Below are positions 11,954 through 25,155 of a stretch of DNA of 64,000 nucleotides, piece after piece. The DNA comes from Dendrocalamus latiflorus (lineage: Eukaryota > Streptophyta > Magnoliopsida > Poales > Poaceae): the NCBI GenBank assembly GCA_017311315.1, contig CM029663.1, positions 38,142,622 to 38,206,621 on the forward strand, in the 5' to 3' direction. Made by a program: the position numbers and the translations under genes. Every line of letters begins with the position of its first letter. Position 1 is the stretch's first letter. Under the pieces are notes generated by a model that was not told where the DNA came from, ran no database searches, and saw nothing but the letters and a program-made list of their open reading frames with translations.

Positions 11954-12779
11954 TAAACGAACTATGCAACAACACTAGAGTAGGTGCTTGGAACCTACCT
12001 TCTACTTTACTAATGAATATGGTTACTAGCTATATACCTGTCAGTTATTAATTACTTTCTTTTACAAATATTTTTTTGGAAGTTACTATTATCCATATTT
12101 AAACTGAAAATTGGCTTTGTGTAATAAGACAATATAACTTCCCTTGAATGACCTTACATATAGTTAATAGCATATGTGAAAGTCTCTTGGAGTACAAAAA
12201 TACTCACCCTACTTGTTGAACAATTACCAGTTGAAGAACACGATCCAGCATTGGGTTACTTTTATGACACCGGATTCGGAGACGACGATGGGGCCAAACA
12301 CTAGAGCACAAACCTCTGTCGGTTGCCTGTGGCCTATGGCAAACCGCGTGGGGACTATCTTTATTTATTTTGCACTGTAGACTTTGCTTTATGTTATTTT
12401 ACCTATATGGCCCCATTTGTAAACTTTTTTAGGAAAACAATAGGAGAGGCTCCTACTGTGATATAAATTAAAAATATTTATAGAGAAAGTCAGATAGAAA
12501 CTAATGAGAATCTAGCTAACCAAAAATTATAGAATGAAGTTCTTCTTTCACTCTCGAAATGAATGCTTCCAACCAGCCAAGCTGGGATTTTTATTCCTCA
12601 AAAACCTTGCCATTATGGTCTATGTATGACTGTTTAATATTATCTAAGTATCCTTTTATTTAAATTCATGTATGGATATTGATGTTGTTCTATGAGTAAC
12701 TATGTGTAGTACCATTGATCATGGGACTAGTATAGAAAAACACAAGAGTGTCCGGATCATGCAATCTCGGGTGCCCACA

Positions 12780-13561
12780 TATAACTGTATTAGGTTTACA
12801 ATTATATTACAGTATCTTTTAAAAAAAACATTGGCCGAAAGCTCTGACATATTCACTAAAAGAGATGGGCACCCAAGTTGGCTGAACTCGGGTGGATGGG
12901 AGGTTAATATGTAACACAATACTTATTCATGACCAGAGATAGTACAATCCTTGTGCGAGGGATTTGTGTGGCATCAAGATGAACTGACGGCGACAGAGAA
13001 AATATCTTGGAAGTTTTAAGAAACATGCAAGCAAAGACTACCAATTATAATTACATAGATTAGCAACTGATCTATATCTATATAAATATAAACAACTGGT
13101 GAGTTTGAAGGCACCTCCTTCATTTTGAGGCAAGAAAATTCTGCAATTATTACAAAAAAATCCTAGATATTATCTCATTAATCGAGAGAAAAAGGGAAGA
13201 ATCTACACAGTTTGTTTTGGTGGAAATAGATTATGGCGATACATATTCATTATATATATATTAAAGTTTTATAATAAAGAAAAAAATTGTATCGTAATAT
13301 CTATTCGTACAATTACACCAATAATTCTGCTAGTTAATTAAACACTATCTTGTGTTGTCGCTCAGCCAACATCAATCTATTTCCCACGGAACGAAAATTG
13401 GGCATGCTTTGTTAGAGATGATTCAATACTCCTCGAAAAGTAAGAAAAGCATATACTTAAAAGTACACAAAGTGTATAATTTGCAACCAGCCACTAGTCC
13501 ACTATTCTATTACTAATAGTTTCAAAATTTGCATGATATAGTTTTTAGGAGAGCATAGAAG
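12780..13561. other. intergenic, nothing recognised
   Basis: AT-rich DNA without convincing ORFs. A 9-bp inverted pair GGGTGCCCA / TGGGCACCC (12769 and 12866) straddles the edge of LTR E. I see no gene. Confidence 0.55.
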
Positions 13562-15275
13562 CACTACTAAAAATAAATAGAAATACTACAGTACGCTATA
13601 CCGATCTTAGCCAAAGCAACGAGATAAGACGCTGATGTCCGATCCAATGAAATTCAACAGCCCATGCATGTGATTAAACTACCTCCCCCACATCCCACCT
13701 CCCCTCCCCAACCATCCTCATCTCTCTCCCCAATTCAATTCAATCCATGCCTCATAGGAACCAACCATTCCCTCCTCCATTCCCCATCCTCTTCCTTCTC
13801 GCTCTCTTGCTCTCTCTGCACCTCCACAGAGGACCAAGGGCGCATGGCATGCAGTCGTATGAGCTTTTGAGATTGCTGTAGGGGCACATCCTACCGGTGT
13901 CCTCGCTGCTAATGTCCTCATGACCGGTGAGCACCTAGATGGCTCACCATCGCCTCCAGGCCTCCATCACTGGTGCCACCCTCTCCCCTCCTCCTCCATC
14001 ACCTCTTCTCCCCCATCGATGAAGCCACTGTCGTCCTCCACCATGGCTGGCGCTGCCCCTCCCCTTCCTCTTTCTTAATCGTAGATGCCATCTCCCCCTC
14101 TCCTCACGTCAAAATCTAGAGATTGTGACAGGGTGGGGGCCATAGCGGTGCTGCTCAGTGGGACACGATGTGAGGCGAGCATGCACGATGAGGCATGTCA
14201 ACACGGAAAACAATGACACAGTGTAGGCCATGATGGCATGGCTCGAGGCGACATGATTCGTGTTGAGTGCATGCGTCCATGGCAGTAAAAACACATAACT
14301 CGTCGAAACTGATGGTTGAATCTTGCCAAAACTTGGTGAAACCACTTGAAACTCTTTGCCTAAACTTGCTGAAACCTCTTGAAACTCTTTGGCTAAAACT
14401 TATTGGAACTTGAGTTTCAAAATTTGAAACTCATTATAACTTTTGCTTAAAACTTTCTTGAAAACTTCTAAAAACACATGAAACTCACTCAAACTTGAAA
14501 CTTTTCAATGTTTTTGTGAAACTCCCTAGCCACACCAGTAGTATTGGATCCTTTCATTGTCTAATTATTACAAATTAGGCACATTGCTAGCTTAACTACA
14601 ATTTACCAACTATATAAGTTTCTTTGATTCTGGGCATGCACTACATGTATTCTCACAAGTGGTACTAACACTTGGGAAAATTATTATTACAAGCAACTAA
14701 TAAGAATACAATTTTGGTTCAAAAGCTATCTTGCCACCTATTCCATATGGCTATCCTCCCTCCCCAAAACTACTAGCTTTCTCTTCCTCTTCCCTATGGC
14801 TACTGCATCTCCCAGGATTTGGGCCATAGTCCTCTGCTAGGGTTGAAGCCACCAACCCAATTTGCTGCCCTCATCCATCCTGAAATGTGAAATCCACCAC
14901 CTTGAGCTCCCCCTCTGTAGGCTACCACCATCAAGTTATAGTGGTTCTTTGCCCCTTATTTAGATTTGGTGTTTGCTACCTGATGATGTTTTCTTGTGTG
15001 TGTGCACTATGTAGCATGGTGTTGTCTTGGTTTTTCGGGGATTATTACTATTTTAAGCATTTGTGGTTGATTTCTTAGCTCGATATGGCCATATGATTTT
15101 TTTATCAAATAAAATAACAAGCTCATTGCTAGAGATCTTAATTTTTTATTCTAATTCCTCCTTCATTTTTATTCTAATTCCTTACAACCTTGTTTGACTT
15201 GTACTTTAGATTTTGTTCTGAAACATGAATTTTCTATGCTAAAATAGCTGCTACTTGCATCGTGTCACTTTAAGA
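13562..15275 (+). mobile_element. possible 5' part of a CACTA element
   Basis: Position 13562 begins CACTACTAAAAATAAATAG, the form of a CACTA terminal inverted repeat. Many copies of TTGAAACT/GAAACC-like words follow between 14300 and 14530, reminiscent of CACTA subterminal repeats. If gypsy element D (15281-31679) is removed, this DNA runs straight into the CACTA transposase pseudogene at about 31900. No matching right-hand TIR was found in the window, so the link is a hypothesis. Short CT-rich ORFs near 13664-13934 are not called. Confidence 0.28.
14323..14420. repeat. 33-bp tandem repeat, about 3 copies
   Basis: Units start at 14323, 14356 and 14389 (TTGCCAAAACTTGGTGAAAC, TTGCCTAAACTTGCTGAAAC, TTGGCTAAAACTTATTGGAA), period 33 bp. 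The third copy is the most diverged. Related GAAACT words continue to about 14530. Confidence 0.8.
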
Positions 15276-15280
15276 ACTTT

Positions 15281-16113
15281 TGGTGAGCACATCCCAACGA
15301 CACACTCATCTTCCACTTCAAGCCCAAGTGAGCATGATAATGAAGCTCCAAAAGGTCATATGAAAAGAGCAAGAGCCAAGTTACTAAACTGACAGGTTCT
15401 TTTGTTTCTTAATGAATCTCCTATTGATTTTAATGAGAATGGGATGCTACCTTATGGCAATAATTTTTGTGTCCTTAGATTTGAAAGAGTTGAAGCACTG
15501 AAAGATGCTCAGCAGCCAAGGAAGGACTTGCTATGCACCAAAGGAGAAGGAAGCGAGGCTTCATGCGGCCAGCCATGGGCCATGCGGCCGAGAGGAGAGG
15601 GAAAGGCCCATGCAGCCAAACCCTAGAGGAGTAACCCATGGAGCTGAAGGGGAATTTACGCCCAAGAGTCACTCAGCCCATCTTTTTCCTTTTGTAAATT
15701 GGGCCGAGTGATAGCTACGATGTTTAGGCCTCCAAACTGAATAAGAGTATTTACGAACATGGCCAAAGGGGCGTGCATGTGTGTGAAAGAACCTTAAGCC
15801 CATGCAGGGCATGGGGCCCAAGTTGTGGTGCAAGGGGGATGCGCACCCCCTAAAATTTGTTCTTGTTCTTCCTGTTGGCCGAACCAACTTGAGGGGAGAA
15901 TTAGGAGTTTGTCAGAATAGAGATTGTTCAACATTTTCGCTGGGAATTGGGAGCGCGATAGAACTTCATCTGGTGATCGTGAAGTTTAGCATGTGTAGTT
16001 GAACGAATTATAGAGTGCTAACTCTTACATTGGCATCGGGGATCACTACAATTCTTTCAATCCCATTTGAGTATCTTGATCCTACGTCAAGAAGATCGAG
16101 AGTCCTCGTATCA
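15281..16113 (+). repeat. 5' LTR of element D
   Basis: Starts TGGTGAGCACATCCC and ends ...TCCTCGTATCA, matching the 3' LTR start TGATGAGGACATCCC and end CCCCGTATCA. It is 833 bp, missing two blocks present in the 3' LTR (around 31110-31190 and 31360-31425). It begins with a copy of the sequence that encodes the polyprotein's tail in the 3' LTR. Confidence 0.85.
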
Positions 16114-16116
16114 TCT

Positions 16117-16128
16117 TGGTATCAGAGC
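16117..16128 (+). other. primer binding site, element D
   Basis: TGGTATCAGAGC, three bases after the LTR, is complementary to the 3' end of initiator tRNA-Met, the usual primer of plant gypsy elements. Confidence 0.88.
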
Positions 16129-17461
16129 ATGGATTACATGGTAGGATTTTATCCCTTTATTTTTCAGTCATTCCTTGCTATCCTATACTCCATTATAGCC
16201 TAAAATTTGCTTCACAAAAATAGAAAATCTAAACCCCTAGTTTAATCTGCTATTTCGTGTGAGTTTGATTAGGTTTTAGTCCATTAGAAAATTTGTTTTG
16301 GTGCTGATCTTAGTGTCTTTTGTGTTGCTTTATCTTTGTTATATTAAACCCTTGAAAATCTGTTAGTTGATCCTTCAATTAGCTCCAAAGGAATAAATTC
16401 AATTTATGTTGTGAATTCTTATTCTTGTTGCCCACATCAAATTGTTGTGCATCTTTGGGAAATCATAGCCAAACACAATTGTGATCTCTTGCCTTGTGGG
16501 GTTTAGCCGAAGGAAACCCTAGCCGCCCCTCTCTTTGCGCACAAACAAAACCCTCAGGGGGAGGGAAGCCGAACCAGTGGGGTGCTGTTTGGGCTTTGGT
16601 AGGAAGCTTTCATATCTTTTGAGCCCAGCCGAAACAAGGCTATAAATATTGCTTCACTTAAATCATTTGAATACTTGAGACTAGTCATTGATATTGCATT
16701 GTGGGCTATTCTTGAATTAGTAACTCTCAACTGAACATTGGGCTTGTGCATCACTCACTTAACCGAACAAAGAAAAGAAGAAGGCTGCCACACAAAAAGA
16801 AAGAGTCGTGGTATTTAAAAAAATCAGAGTTTAGAGAGAAAGAGTGATTTGAAGAGATTTGAGTTAGTGGCAGATTAGCAAAAAAAGAGAGCAGAAATAA
16901 AAAAAGTGAGAGAAGGCCAAATTGGGTGACTAGTTCTAGTCCATAAATTCAGTTTGAGTATTTAATTTCTTAAGAAATCTTGTGCCTTCTATTTATTCTC
17001 CTGCAATTGGCTAGTGTCTCTCCTAGTACTTGATGCAAAGCGAGCTATTTAATCATCAAATTTAGATTGCTTCCATTTAGCTCATTCCTTTGTTTGTATT
17101 GAGTCACACTGATCTTTGTATATGCATTCATACTCTCCACTTAAATCTTTTGGATCAACACTTAGACAAAGCTTCTAGCTTGGATTATTACTTAATTTTA
17201 CAACATCGTGAAAATTCAAATTGTATATGATAAACATTTTCATACCAAGCTCTATTAATAACCATTGTCGTGCATTGGGCATACTCTTAAATTTGCTTGA
17301 TCATCACTTTGCTATTGTAGTTTCCACCAAGTCTAAGTTTTTAATTGGCCTTAATTCACTTCAGAAAGGTAAGAACTTTACTTGGGAGAGAAAAGAGCAA
17401 GATTGAGTGATTTCCATAAAGCATCAATATACACATCTATTTGTTTCTTGCATAACTAACC
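16129..17461 (+). other. untranslated leader of element D
   Basis: AT-rich leader between primer site and gag. Small ORFs (16554-16754 minus, 17221-17406 plus) show no family resemblance and are not called. Confidence 0.55.
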
Positions 17462-19050
17462 ATGTCAGGTGGAGAACACCATGATGAGAGTGGTGAGGCG
17501 AATGATCCTCATGCATTCATCAAGCAATATCAATTTGGGGCACTCCATGAATACTTTCAACGTGAGCTACACCAAGGGCTCGATCAACTCCATGAGAAGC
17601 ATGATGCCTTCGCTGATCAAATTGCAAAGGAGGTGCAACAAGCTGATGAAAACGCACGCCAATTGTGGGATGACATTAAAGCACTCATTAGGCTTATACA
17701 AGCTCACAATGGTGGCGATGATGCAAGTGTTCAAGGAGGAGAAGCTGCTGCTCATGTACCTCGTACCTCTTGAACCATAACACCGATTGACGGAAAACAT
17801 GGTGCATCTACCACTGCCTGTGGGATGAGGAGGAGTTTTGGGAGGCCATGGAGGGCACGGCCGAGGCCTAGGTGGTGGTTGAGGTGGTGCTACGCATGCA
17901 GCAGAATGGACGGTGATTTTACAATGCATCGCAATGGCAATTAACGTCATCCACATAATGAAGATGACTATTTAGGCAAGCTCAAGTTTTCCATACCCAA
18001 ATTTGCAGGTCGAACTGATCCTGAAGAGTATCTCACTTGTGAATTGAAGGTTGACAAGATATTCTATAATCATAACTATACGAATGAGAGAAATAGACAA
18101 TTGGCATCCCTTGAGCTTGAAGGTTATGTTTTGGATTGGTGGGAGCAAATGATCATTCAAAGAGCTAAGAATGGAGAAGATCATGTTGCTTCATGGCAAG
18201 AGATGAAGCGAAAAATGAGAGCCCGTTTTGTTCCTTGTCATTATAAACATGATCTATGTGATAAATTGAAAAATATGAAGCAGGGAACACATTCCGTGGA
18301 GGAATACTACAAGGAGATGGACCTAGCCATGATTCGAGCCAAGGTTCAAGAACAAAATGAGCAAACCATGGCACACTTTCTCTAAGGTTTGAACCATCAA
18401 GTGAAATAAATTGTCAATTTTTAGCCCTATAACAATCTTTATGAGTTAGTGCGTCAAGCTACAAAGGTGGAACATCAATTGCAAGAGGATGCTAAGTTTG
18501 CAAGATCTACATCTTTTGTTGTCCGTACACTATCCAGTGGAGGAAGATATGTTTCCAAACCACAAATGAGCAAGAGAGCACCTTCAAGTGGAGGTTCAAG
18601 CTTTCACCCATTATCTAGCAAGAAAGAAGAAACCACTCCAAGTGCAAGGAAACCGTCATATCCAGAAGCTAGTGGTGCATCTTTTGTGGGTTCCACGGTG
18701 AAGAGTAGTGACATACAATACTTCAAATGCCTTGGTTGTGGTCATATGCAAAAGGATTGTCCAAATAACAAGGTGATGTTGATGTTAGAGAATGGTGAAT
18801 ATGATTCTACAAGTGAAGAAGAGGATGCTCACCTTGCTGATTTAGGGACGTATGATGATGCACATGAGGAAGAAAAGGAGGTGGCACAAGAAATTGAGTA
18901 TTATGATCCCGGTGTTGGCCCTATACTTGTATGTGCTCCAACGACGTTGAGTGTACAACCAAAAGCATCCTATGAACAGCACTGCAATTTGTTCCAAACA
19001 AGAGCTCATATTAGTAAAGATGGCAAATTTTTCCAAGGTAACCATTGATG
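17462..19050 (+). pseudogene. gag of element D, broken
   Basis: An N-terminal part (17462-17773, 103 codons, starting MSGGEHHDESGE) has a coiled-coil-like helix and ends at a stop. The core gag domain resumes at about 17960 in another frame, with a run containing LEGYVLDWWEQMI and RFVPCHYKHDLCDKLKNMKQ, the retrotransposon gag signature. Stops at about 18385 and 18424 precede a Ser/Lys-rich linker and a zinc knuckle at about 18721-18762 reading YFKCLGCGHMQKDC. There the first expected Cys is Tyr (TAC). An acidic tail follows. The original protein would form the particle and package RNA; this copy cannot. Confidence 0.8.
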
Positions 19051-20210
19051 GTGGGAGTTGTCATAATTTGGTTAGGAAGGAGCTTTGCAATAAACTTGGG
19101 TTGAAGTACAAGAAACACTCACACCCCTATTAGATCCAGCGGTTGTATGATAGAGGTCATTGAGTGTGGGATACATCGTAGGTGTTGATTTGAAATTGGC
19201 ACATATCATGATATGGTGGGGTGTGATGTGGTGCCTATGGATGTATGTTATTTGCTGCTAGGAATACCATGGCAATATGATCGTGTCAAGCTTCATGATG
19301 AGAGAACTAATCAATAAAAGTTCTTGTGGGACAGCAAACAAGTGGTGCTACAACCAATGACTCCTTCTCAAATTATGAATGATAATGTACAAAAGATTAA
19401 AGTGCAAGTTGAGAGTGAGAAAGGGAGAGAACAAAAGTGTATGATTCCACAAAAAGTGATTGAGATTCACAGGCCAAAACCAAGTGGGAAAAGAAAGAGT
19501 GAGGGAGAGAAAAACTTAGTCATGATAGCCACCAAATCTGATATAAGAAAGATGAGAGAAGATCTCACTTTGATGCACTTTGTATTATTATACAAGGATG
19601 CATTGCTTTCTACTAATGACTTAACATATCTTCCTAGTGTTGTTTCTCGTGTTTTACAAGCTTATGATGATGTATTTCTAGGAGAGGTGCCTGCTAGACT
19701 ACCACCAATTAGAGGCATTGGATACCAAATTGACTTGGTACTAGGAGCCTCTCTTCCCAACCGGCCTCCATACCGCACAAACCTGGAAGAAACAAAGGAG
19801 ATTTAGTGCCAAATGCAAGCACTTTTGGACAAAGGGTACTTGCATGAAAGTATTAGCCCTTGTGCTATTCCTATCATTCTTGTTCCTAAGAAAGATGCTA
19901 ATTAGAGAATGTGCATAAACTGTAGAGATATCAATAATATAACTGTTCGCTATCGTTATCCTATTCCTAGGTTAGATGATATACTTGATGAGTTAAGTGG
20001 TTCTACTATCTTTTCTAAGATTGACTTACGTAGTGGCTACCATCAAATAAGAATGAAACATGGTGATGAATAGAAAACTGCTTTTAAAATGAAATTTGGC
20101 TTGTATGAATGGTTAGTAATGCCTTTTGGTTTGTCCAATGCTCCTAGTACTTTCATGCGCTTAACGAATCATGTTTTGAGGCACTTTATTGAAAAATTTG
20201 TGGTAGTTTA
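19020..20210 (+). pseudogene. protease and 5' half of RT, element D
   Basis: A protease-like active site reads VTIDGGSCHNLVRKELCNKL near 19040-19100, followed by stops and frame changes. From 19324 a frame carries the spacer and the start of RT (residues like VLGASLPNRPPYRTN). It stops at 19806 and then continues through SKIDLRSGYHQIRMKHGDE (about 20013-20070) and LYEWLVMPFGLSNAPSTFMR (20101-20160). The reading ends at 20210 where LTR C is inserted. Further in-frame stops (19903, 20071) show decay beyond the insertion. Confidence 0.82.
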
Positions 20211-23200
20211 TGTAACATCCCATTTTCAAAGCTTGGTGCCAATGTAGATTTCAAATTTATTTTAAAGAAATTAAAAGGCTTTATTTTCAGTTGGTGATCC
20301 TTTTTGTTTTCAAAACGAAATTGTCTTGTAGTGCAAAAGCTATTTAAAATAAAAACCGTGTTCCCTCCCAAAGAGAAATTCAAAGTTACCTCTTTAAAAT
20401 CTAGAATTTAAAATGTACTTCAAAAATTAGAAGATTTCAGAAAAAAGAAGATTTGTGTTTAATTTTTTAATAGAGGAAAGGGAAGAAAAAATAAGTGTTA
20501 ATAAAGAGGGAAACCACCCCAAATCTTTCTGGCCGCTCATCCTCCCTTCCCTTCAAATCCCAGCCGTCCATTTCTTCTCTGGCCATGGCTCCCCATTCTT
20601 CTCCCTGGCCGCAGCGCCCTCCCCTCCTCCTCTGGCCGAGCGGCCGCTCGCCCTCTTCCACCCACCCACGCCGGCGAATGAATGCGGCGAAAGCCTTGTC
20701 TTCAGCACCGGCCTCGTTGTCAGCACCAGAGGCCCTCGCCTTCAGTGACAGACAGTGGCAGTGTCTCCGGTCACCTCCCGCGCATCCTCCGGTTGCTTCT
20801 GCTTGCGCCCGGCCATGCGCCATTTCCCCCTCCATGCGTCGCCGTGGTCCTCCCCGGGTCACGCCCGTCCCATCGGCGTTGCTCGGCCTCCCCTTCTTCG
20901 CCATGCCCCCTTGAGACTAACATGCGTCATTTTTACATATATATACCCGTCATTTTACCCCATTAGTTTTCGCATTTTAAGACTATTTATCATCATTTAC
21001 ACGCTTTTCTATATTTTAATTGCTCAAAATGGACCGTTTTACATTTTCTATATTTTTCTGCAGGCCGGCGCGATCTAGGCACATAAACGACAAATTTGGA
21101 CTGCTCCGTACAGATGTACGCATCGTCACGGATGCGTAGGATCAAACCGCGACGAAATCGGACTTCGAGAGGGCCAGAACAGAAGAAAACATTGGGGGAA
21201 GAACTTAGTTGCAAACCCTAGATTCTTGGAGGACTAATCTGCAAATCGCCAAAAATCCCCAAACCCTTAAGCTAGCCGCCGCCGCCTGTGGAAGACCCGA
21301 GCCTGGCACTTCTTCTTCCTTGGCCCCCGCGTGCTTTCTTCCCCCCTTTCTCTAGCTTCGGCCGGCGGCGAGGCCAGGCCAGCTCGCCACCGCGCCTCCA
21401 AACCCTGCTCCACCTCGCCTCCAAACCCAAATCCACTGGAACCGGCCACCGCCCCATTTCCAATCAGCCGCCACTCACCACCACGCCGCCGCCTAGCTCC
21501 CCCTCCGGTACGCACCACCTACCGCAGCCATCCTCCCTCTATCCCTCCACCAGGCCGGCGCATCACCACCATTCCACCTCTCTCTCCCGTGCGGCACCCT
21601 ACTGCCGCCGCCATCCACCAAGCCCGTCGCCCCCTCTACTCCATCCTCCCTAACTCCTCCCCTGCATCGCCTCCTCTGCATCCTCCTCTGCGCCGCCGCG
21701 CCATCACCACCGCAGCTCCACCTCTCCCCGCCTTCTTCACCAGCCCCGACGGCCGCTCCTCACCACCTACTCCGTCGCGCCATTCCGCTCTGCCTCCACA
21801 CCTCTCCACCGCGCCTCCTCTCGCCACTCACCTCGGCGCCGCCACCTCGCAGTCGCCAACCGCTCGGCGCCTTCTCTCTCTTTCTTCTCCACCACAAATC
21901 CGCGCCTCCCCTTTACTGCTCCACCTCGGCGCCGCCGCTGCAGCATCTCCACGCCCACCGAGCTCTACTCCGGCGCCACCGACGGCCTCACCAGCTCACT
22001 TCACCGACGATCATCCATAGACGCCACCGACACCCTCCTCTTCTACCACGCCGGCGCCGCTCCTCTGCTGCTCCTCATCTTCACCGACGCCAACCTCTGC
22101 CTCGACATCACCACCTCCTCGGCTTCCCGTCTGCTTCAACCTCTTCTTCCTCGGTTGACTTTTCTCATTTCTCTTTATTTTTCTCTAAACTCTAAATGCT
22201 GTAATTGAATGTGGATTAATTTGTGCATTGTGCATGTGCTCACTGATCTGTGTTTGTGGTTTGAGATCTGTGCAATGTCTTGTGTTGTTATATAATCTGT
22301 CAATGCTGTTGAAAGTTGTTTAGCAATGGTAGTCTTGTTCACTGATATGTGTGGGCATTAAATATAGTGTTAGCCTTATTGTTGCCAGTCCTTGTTTTGT
22401 GGTTATATGTGTTAGTCTGATTAGCATCAACGTGCTGTCAGGGGTTAGTGTCTTTGTCTGTGTTTAGAGTTAGTGTCCTGTGCTTGTGCCGGTGCTAGTC
22501 TCCTTGTGTTTGTTTGCTCGGATTAGCGAATCGGCAACCGTCTCCCTTTCCCTTGCTGTCTCGACCCACCTAGTGCTTCTACTTTCTCCTTTGTGCTTCT
22601 CGACCTTCCCCCTTTCTTCTATGCGCGGTTGGTCGTTAGCGAAGTCGTGCATGCGTTCGTAGTTCTGTGTTTAGTGTTGTGCCGTCTTAGTCTAGTTAGC
22701 CGTCGACCGTTTCTCCCTCCTCTCTCGACTCCCTCTTTGCTTCTAGACTCCCCCAGTGCTTCTCGACTCTCTCTTTCTGTCTCACGGTCGATAGTTAGTT
22801 AGATCGTCGATCGGTGGTCGTGTTCGGTCGGTAGTCGTGTCATCGTTCTTGTAGTCGTTGTAGTTTGTGTGTGTTTCGTGTAGTCAGTCGTCGTGTCGTT
22901 CGTTCGGTCGTACGACGTCCATTCATACGGTCGTTCGTTCTGTCGTCTTCCGTTTGATTAGTCGCTCGTCGTTTCGTCCGTGCGAGTTAGAGCTCGTTTT
23001 GTAGTTCGTTCGTTCGGTTGATTCGGTGGACGTTTTAGGTTTAGTTCACCCCTGTTTTGTTTGACCTAGCTTTAGCTGAGCACCGGTAGCCTCAGTCTAG
23101 TCCCTGTGGAGAACACGACACTCGTCGCTATTTCAGTGGCAACCCGTGCACTTGCGGGTGTGCTATTTTTGCACGATCAGAGACCACCGGACCAAGCGAT

Positions 23201-25142
23201 GCTCCCTGCATTTACTCACGACGCGATGCGCTCCGGAAGCTACAGCCGTCCTGTGGCCGTAAGGCGATGACGCCACCGCGCGCACGGCGCCAGCCGCTTT
23301 GCTCCCCGGCATCTCGTCCCCGGCCTCCATAAAAGGTGTCGAAGCCTCATTGCACTGCCCCACCCAGCTCACCAGAGAACTCCTCTCCGCCGCCTCCCCT
23401 GCCGTGTGCGCCCGCCGGCAAACCCCGCCGCCAAGCGCCACCGGTCAACGCCAGGACCCATTGGGCTTTTCCCTCTCACTCACCTTTGCCCCTCTTTATT
23501 CTCCCCTGTTTAATCGACGTTTCCCCCATTGCAGGCCGCCGGCGATGCTTTTCTTCACCAACTCCGGCGTCGGGATCTCCCGGAGAATCGCCGAGCCCCA
23601 AGCCAATTACTTGCTCTCGGAGCACCACTTGGACCCCGGGAACACGACCCCCACCTCGCTGGGCCCCGCCTCCCTTCCCAGCGAGCCGCCGCCGTCTTCA
23701 TCCTCGCCGCCAAGCCCTCTCTCACCGTCGGCCCGCCCTGCTCCACCCCGGCCCCGACTAGCGCCCTAGGTGAGTTCAAGGAGGCCCGTAGATGCTTCAT
23801 CATCGGGGAATTGCGCCCGAATGGCCCGAGCCGCCGGCGCCCTTGCTCCCCTGTTCCGGCCGCCGCCCTACTCACCGTCGGTCGCCGTCGATGCAATTTC
23901 CGGCCGATTCCTCCCTTCCCGAGGCGCGCGTCGGGCCGAGTGACCCATTTTGGCCGACGCCGCCGCGCCTCCACGCCCTCTCCGCCGCCGGTTGGCTCCG
24001 CCTTCCTCGCGGCCGGGAAGAACGGCCATTTGAGCTGCCGGAAGCCGACCGATTAAAGGAGTAAAGGCACTGTTAATTAGGGCCCGCATGTCGGCTGCGT
24101 GCAGCAACATTCACCTGAGCGCCACTTAATTCCCCTCGAGCCCCACCTGTCGGCGGCACACACTATCTCTTCCCTTTTCATTTTTTGGATTTTCCATAAA
24201 TTAAAACTTTGAAATGCTATAACTTCCTAACCATAACTCCAAATTTAATGAAACCAAATTCTAAATTTTTTCTAAAATCAAGATCTATCTGATGGTTCTA
24301 TTTTGATTCAGTTTTGAGTTAATTTGAGTTTGGTTTTATTTTATTTGGTATTTAGTTGCTTTCGTTCTTTTGTGTTGCTTTTCCGGTTCTTTCTCCCGAG
24401 TAGAGTTCGAAGACGCGAACGAGCCCCCACTTGAAGCAGCACAAGACCCCCAAGCTCTTGATCCAGGCGAGTCAATACTTTGATTATTTTGCGCCTATAT
24501 TTTATGTGAAACTATGTTCGTTTAAATTATTAAAATTTGCATGCTCTACTTTATACACAAAAGTATGTCGCTCTTAAGGTAGTTAACAACCACGTGTCTA
24601 CCTAATAATAAGATACCCCACCAGTGACATTTTGAACCCATATGATCATTGTCGCCCTAGATATAAGCAAATAACTATGGTAGTTATAAGTCTTATTATT
24701 GCCATGCTATATTTTTGTTAAGTCCAGGGCTCTAGCAACCCTGATTTGAAGGAACGCGCGTAGGCTACGAAAGAAGAAAACAAAACTTTTCTACCGCGCA
24801 CACAAGGACATCATGCTTAAGGAGGGATCATGGATCGTTACCACTAGACGCGCAGCGCAGCGGAAGAAGAGTTGGAGAAGCCGATCCAACCACGCGCGTC
24901 GAGGTAGTAGTGGAATTAGCCGATCGTCCCGAACAGATCGTCTCCTCCACGCGATCAACCACACCACGAGCAGATCCAATCTGTAGGTTGTTGATGCCGA
25001 TCAACACCGCAACGAGCAGTGCCTCCACCGGTATCCACACGTCCGGGGCTGGAACGCCGATCGCGAGTGTACTAGCACTCGTGAGCGGCTAGGGTTTGGC
25101 TAGAGATTCACAGAAAACGTGCATTCCTAAGCCCCTCGCCTC

Positions 25143-25155
25143 CATATATATAGAC
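25143..25155 (-). promoter_or_regulatory. TATA box of the copia LTR
   Basis: The minus strand reads CTATATATATGGA in GC-rich surroundings, at the expected place in the downstream half of the LTR. Confidence 0.6.

Larger units (their letters stand above)
8815..12779 (+). mobile_element. LTR E: Del/Tekay-like solo LTR, plus strand
   Basis: It begins TGGAGCATCCCAATTTTTTA, which resembles the TGTxACATCCCAA start of the other long LTRs. It ends ...CTCGGGTGCCCACA, aligning with the CCGGGGGCCCGACA-type ends of LTR A. Inside are an AT-rich leader, a GC-rich zone (9100-9900), the block near 10315-10400 seen in related LTRs, and the conserved core at 11263-11327. No gag or pol adjoins it, so it is a solo LTR or a truncated end. 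The flanks (CCGGG left, TATAA right) do not match, so no target duplication is shown. About 3.97 kb including a 227-bp MITE. Short ORFs within are not called. Confidence 0.55.

Noticed and set aside
12769..12874. Inverted pair GGGTGCCCA / TGGGCACCC as a MITE
   Set aside because: Only 9 bp, one arm lies in the end of LTR E, and no target duplication was seen.
16117..16128. tRNA gene suggested by the TGGTATCAGAGC word (also 56332-56343)
   Set aside because: Only the 3' acceptor complement is present; it is a retrotransposon primer site next to an LTR. No full tRNA gene was seen in the window.
20495..24064. Proline-, serine- and arginine-rich ORFs up to 229 codons on both strands
   Set aside because: They overlap in several frames and both strands, follow CT/GC bias of the LTR C promoter zone, and have no domain.
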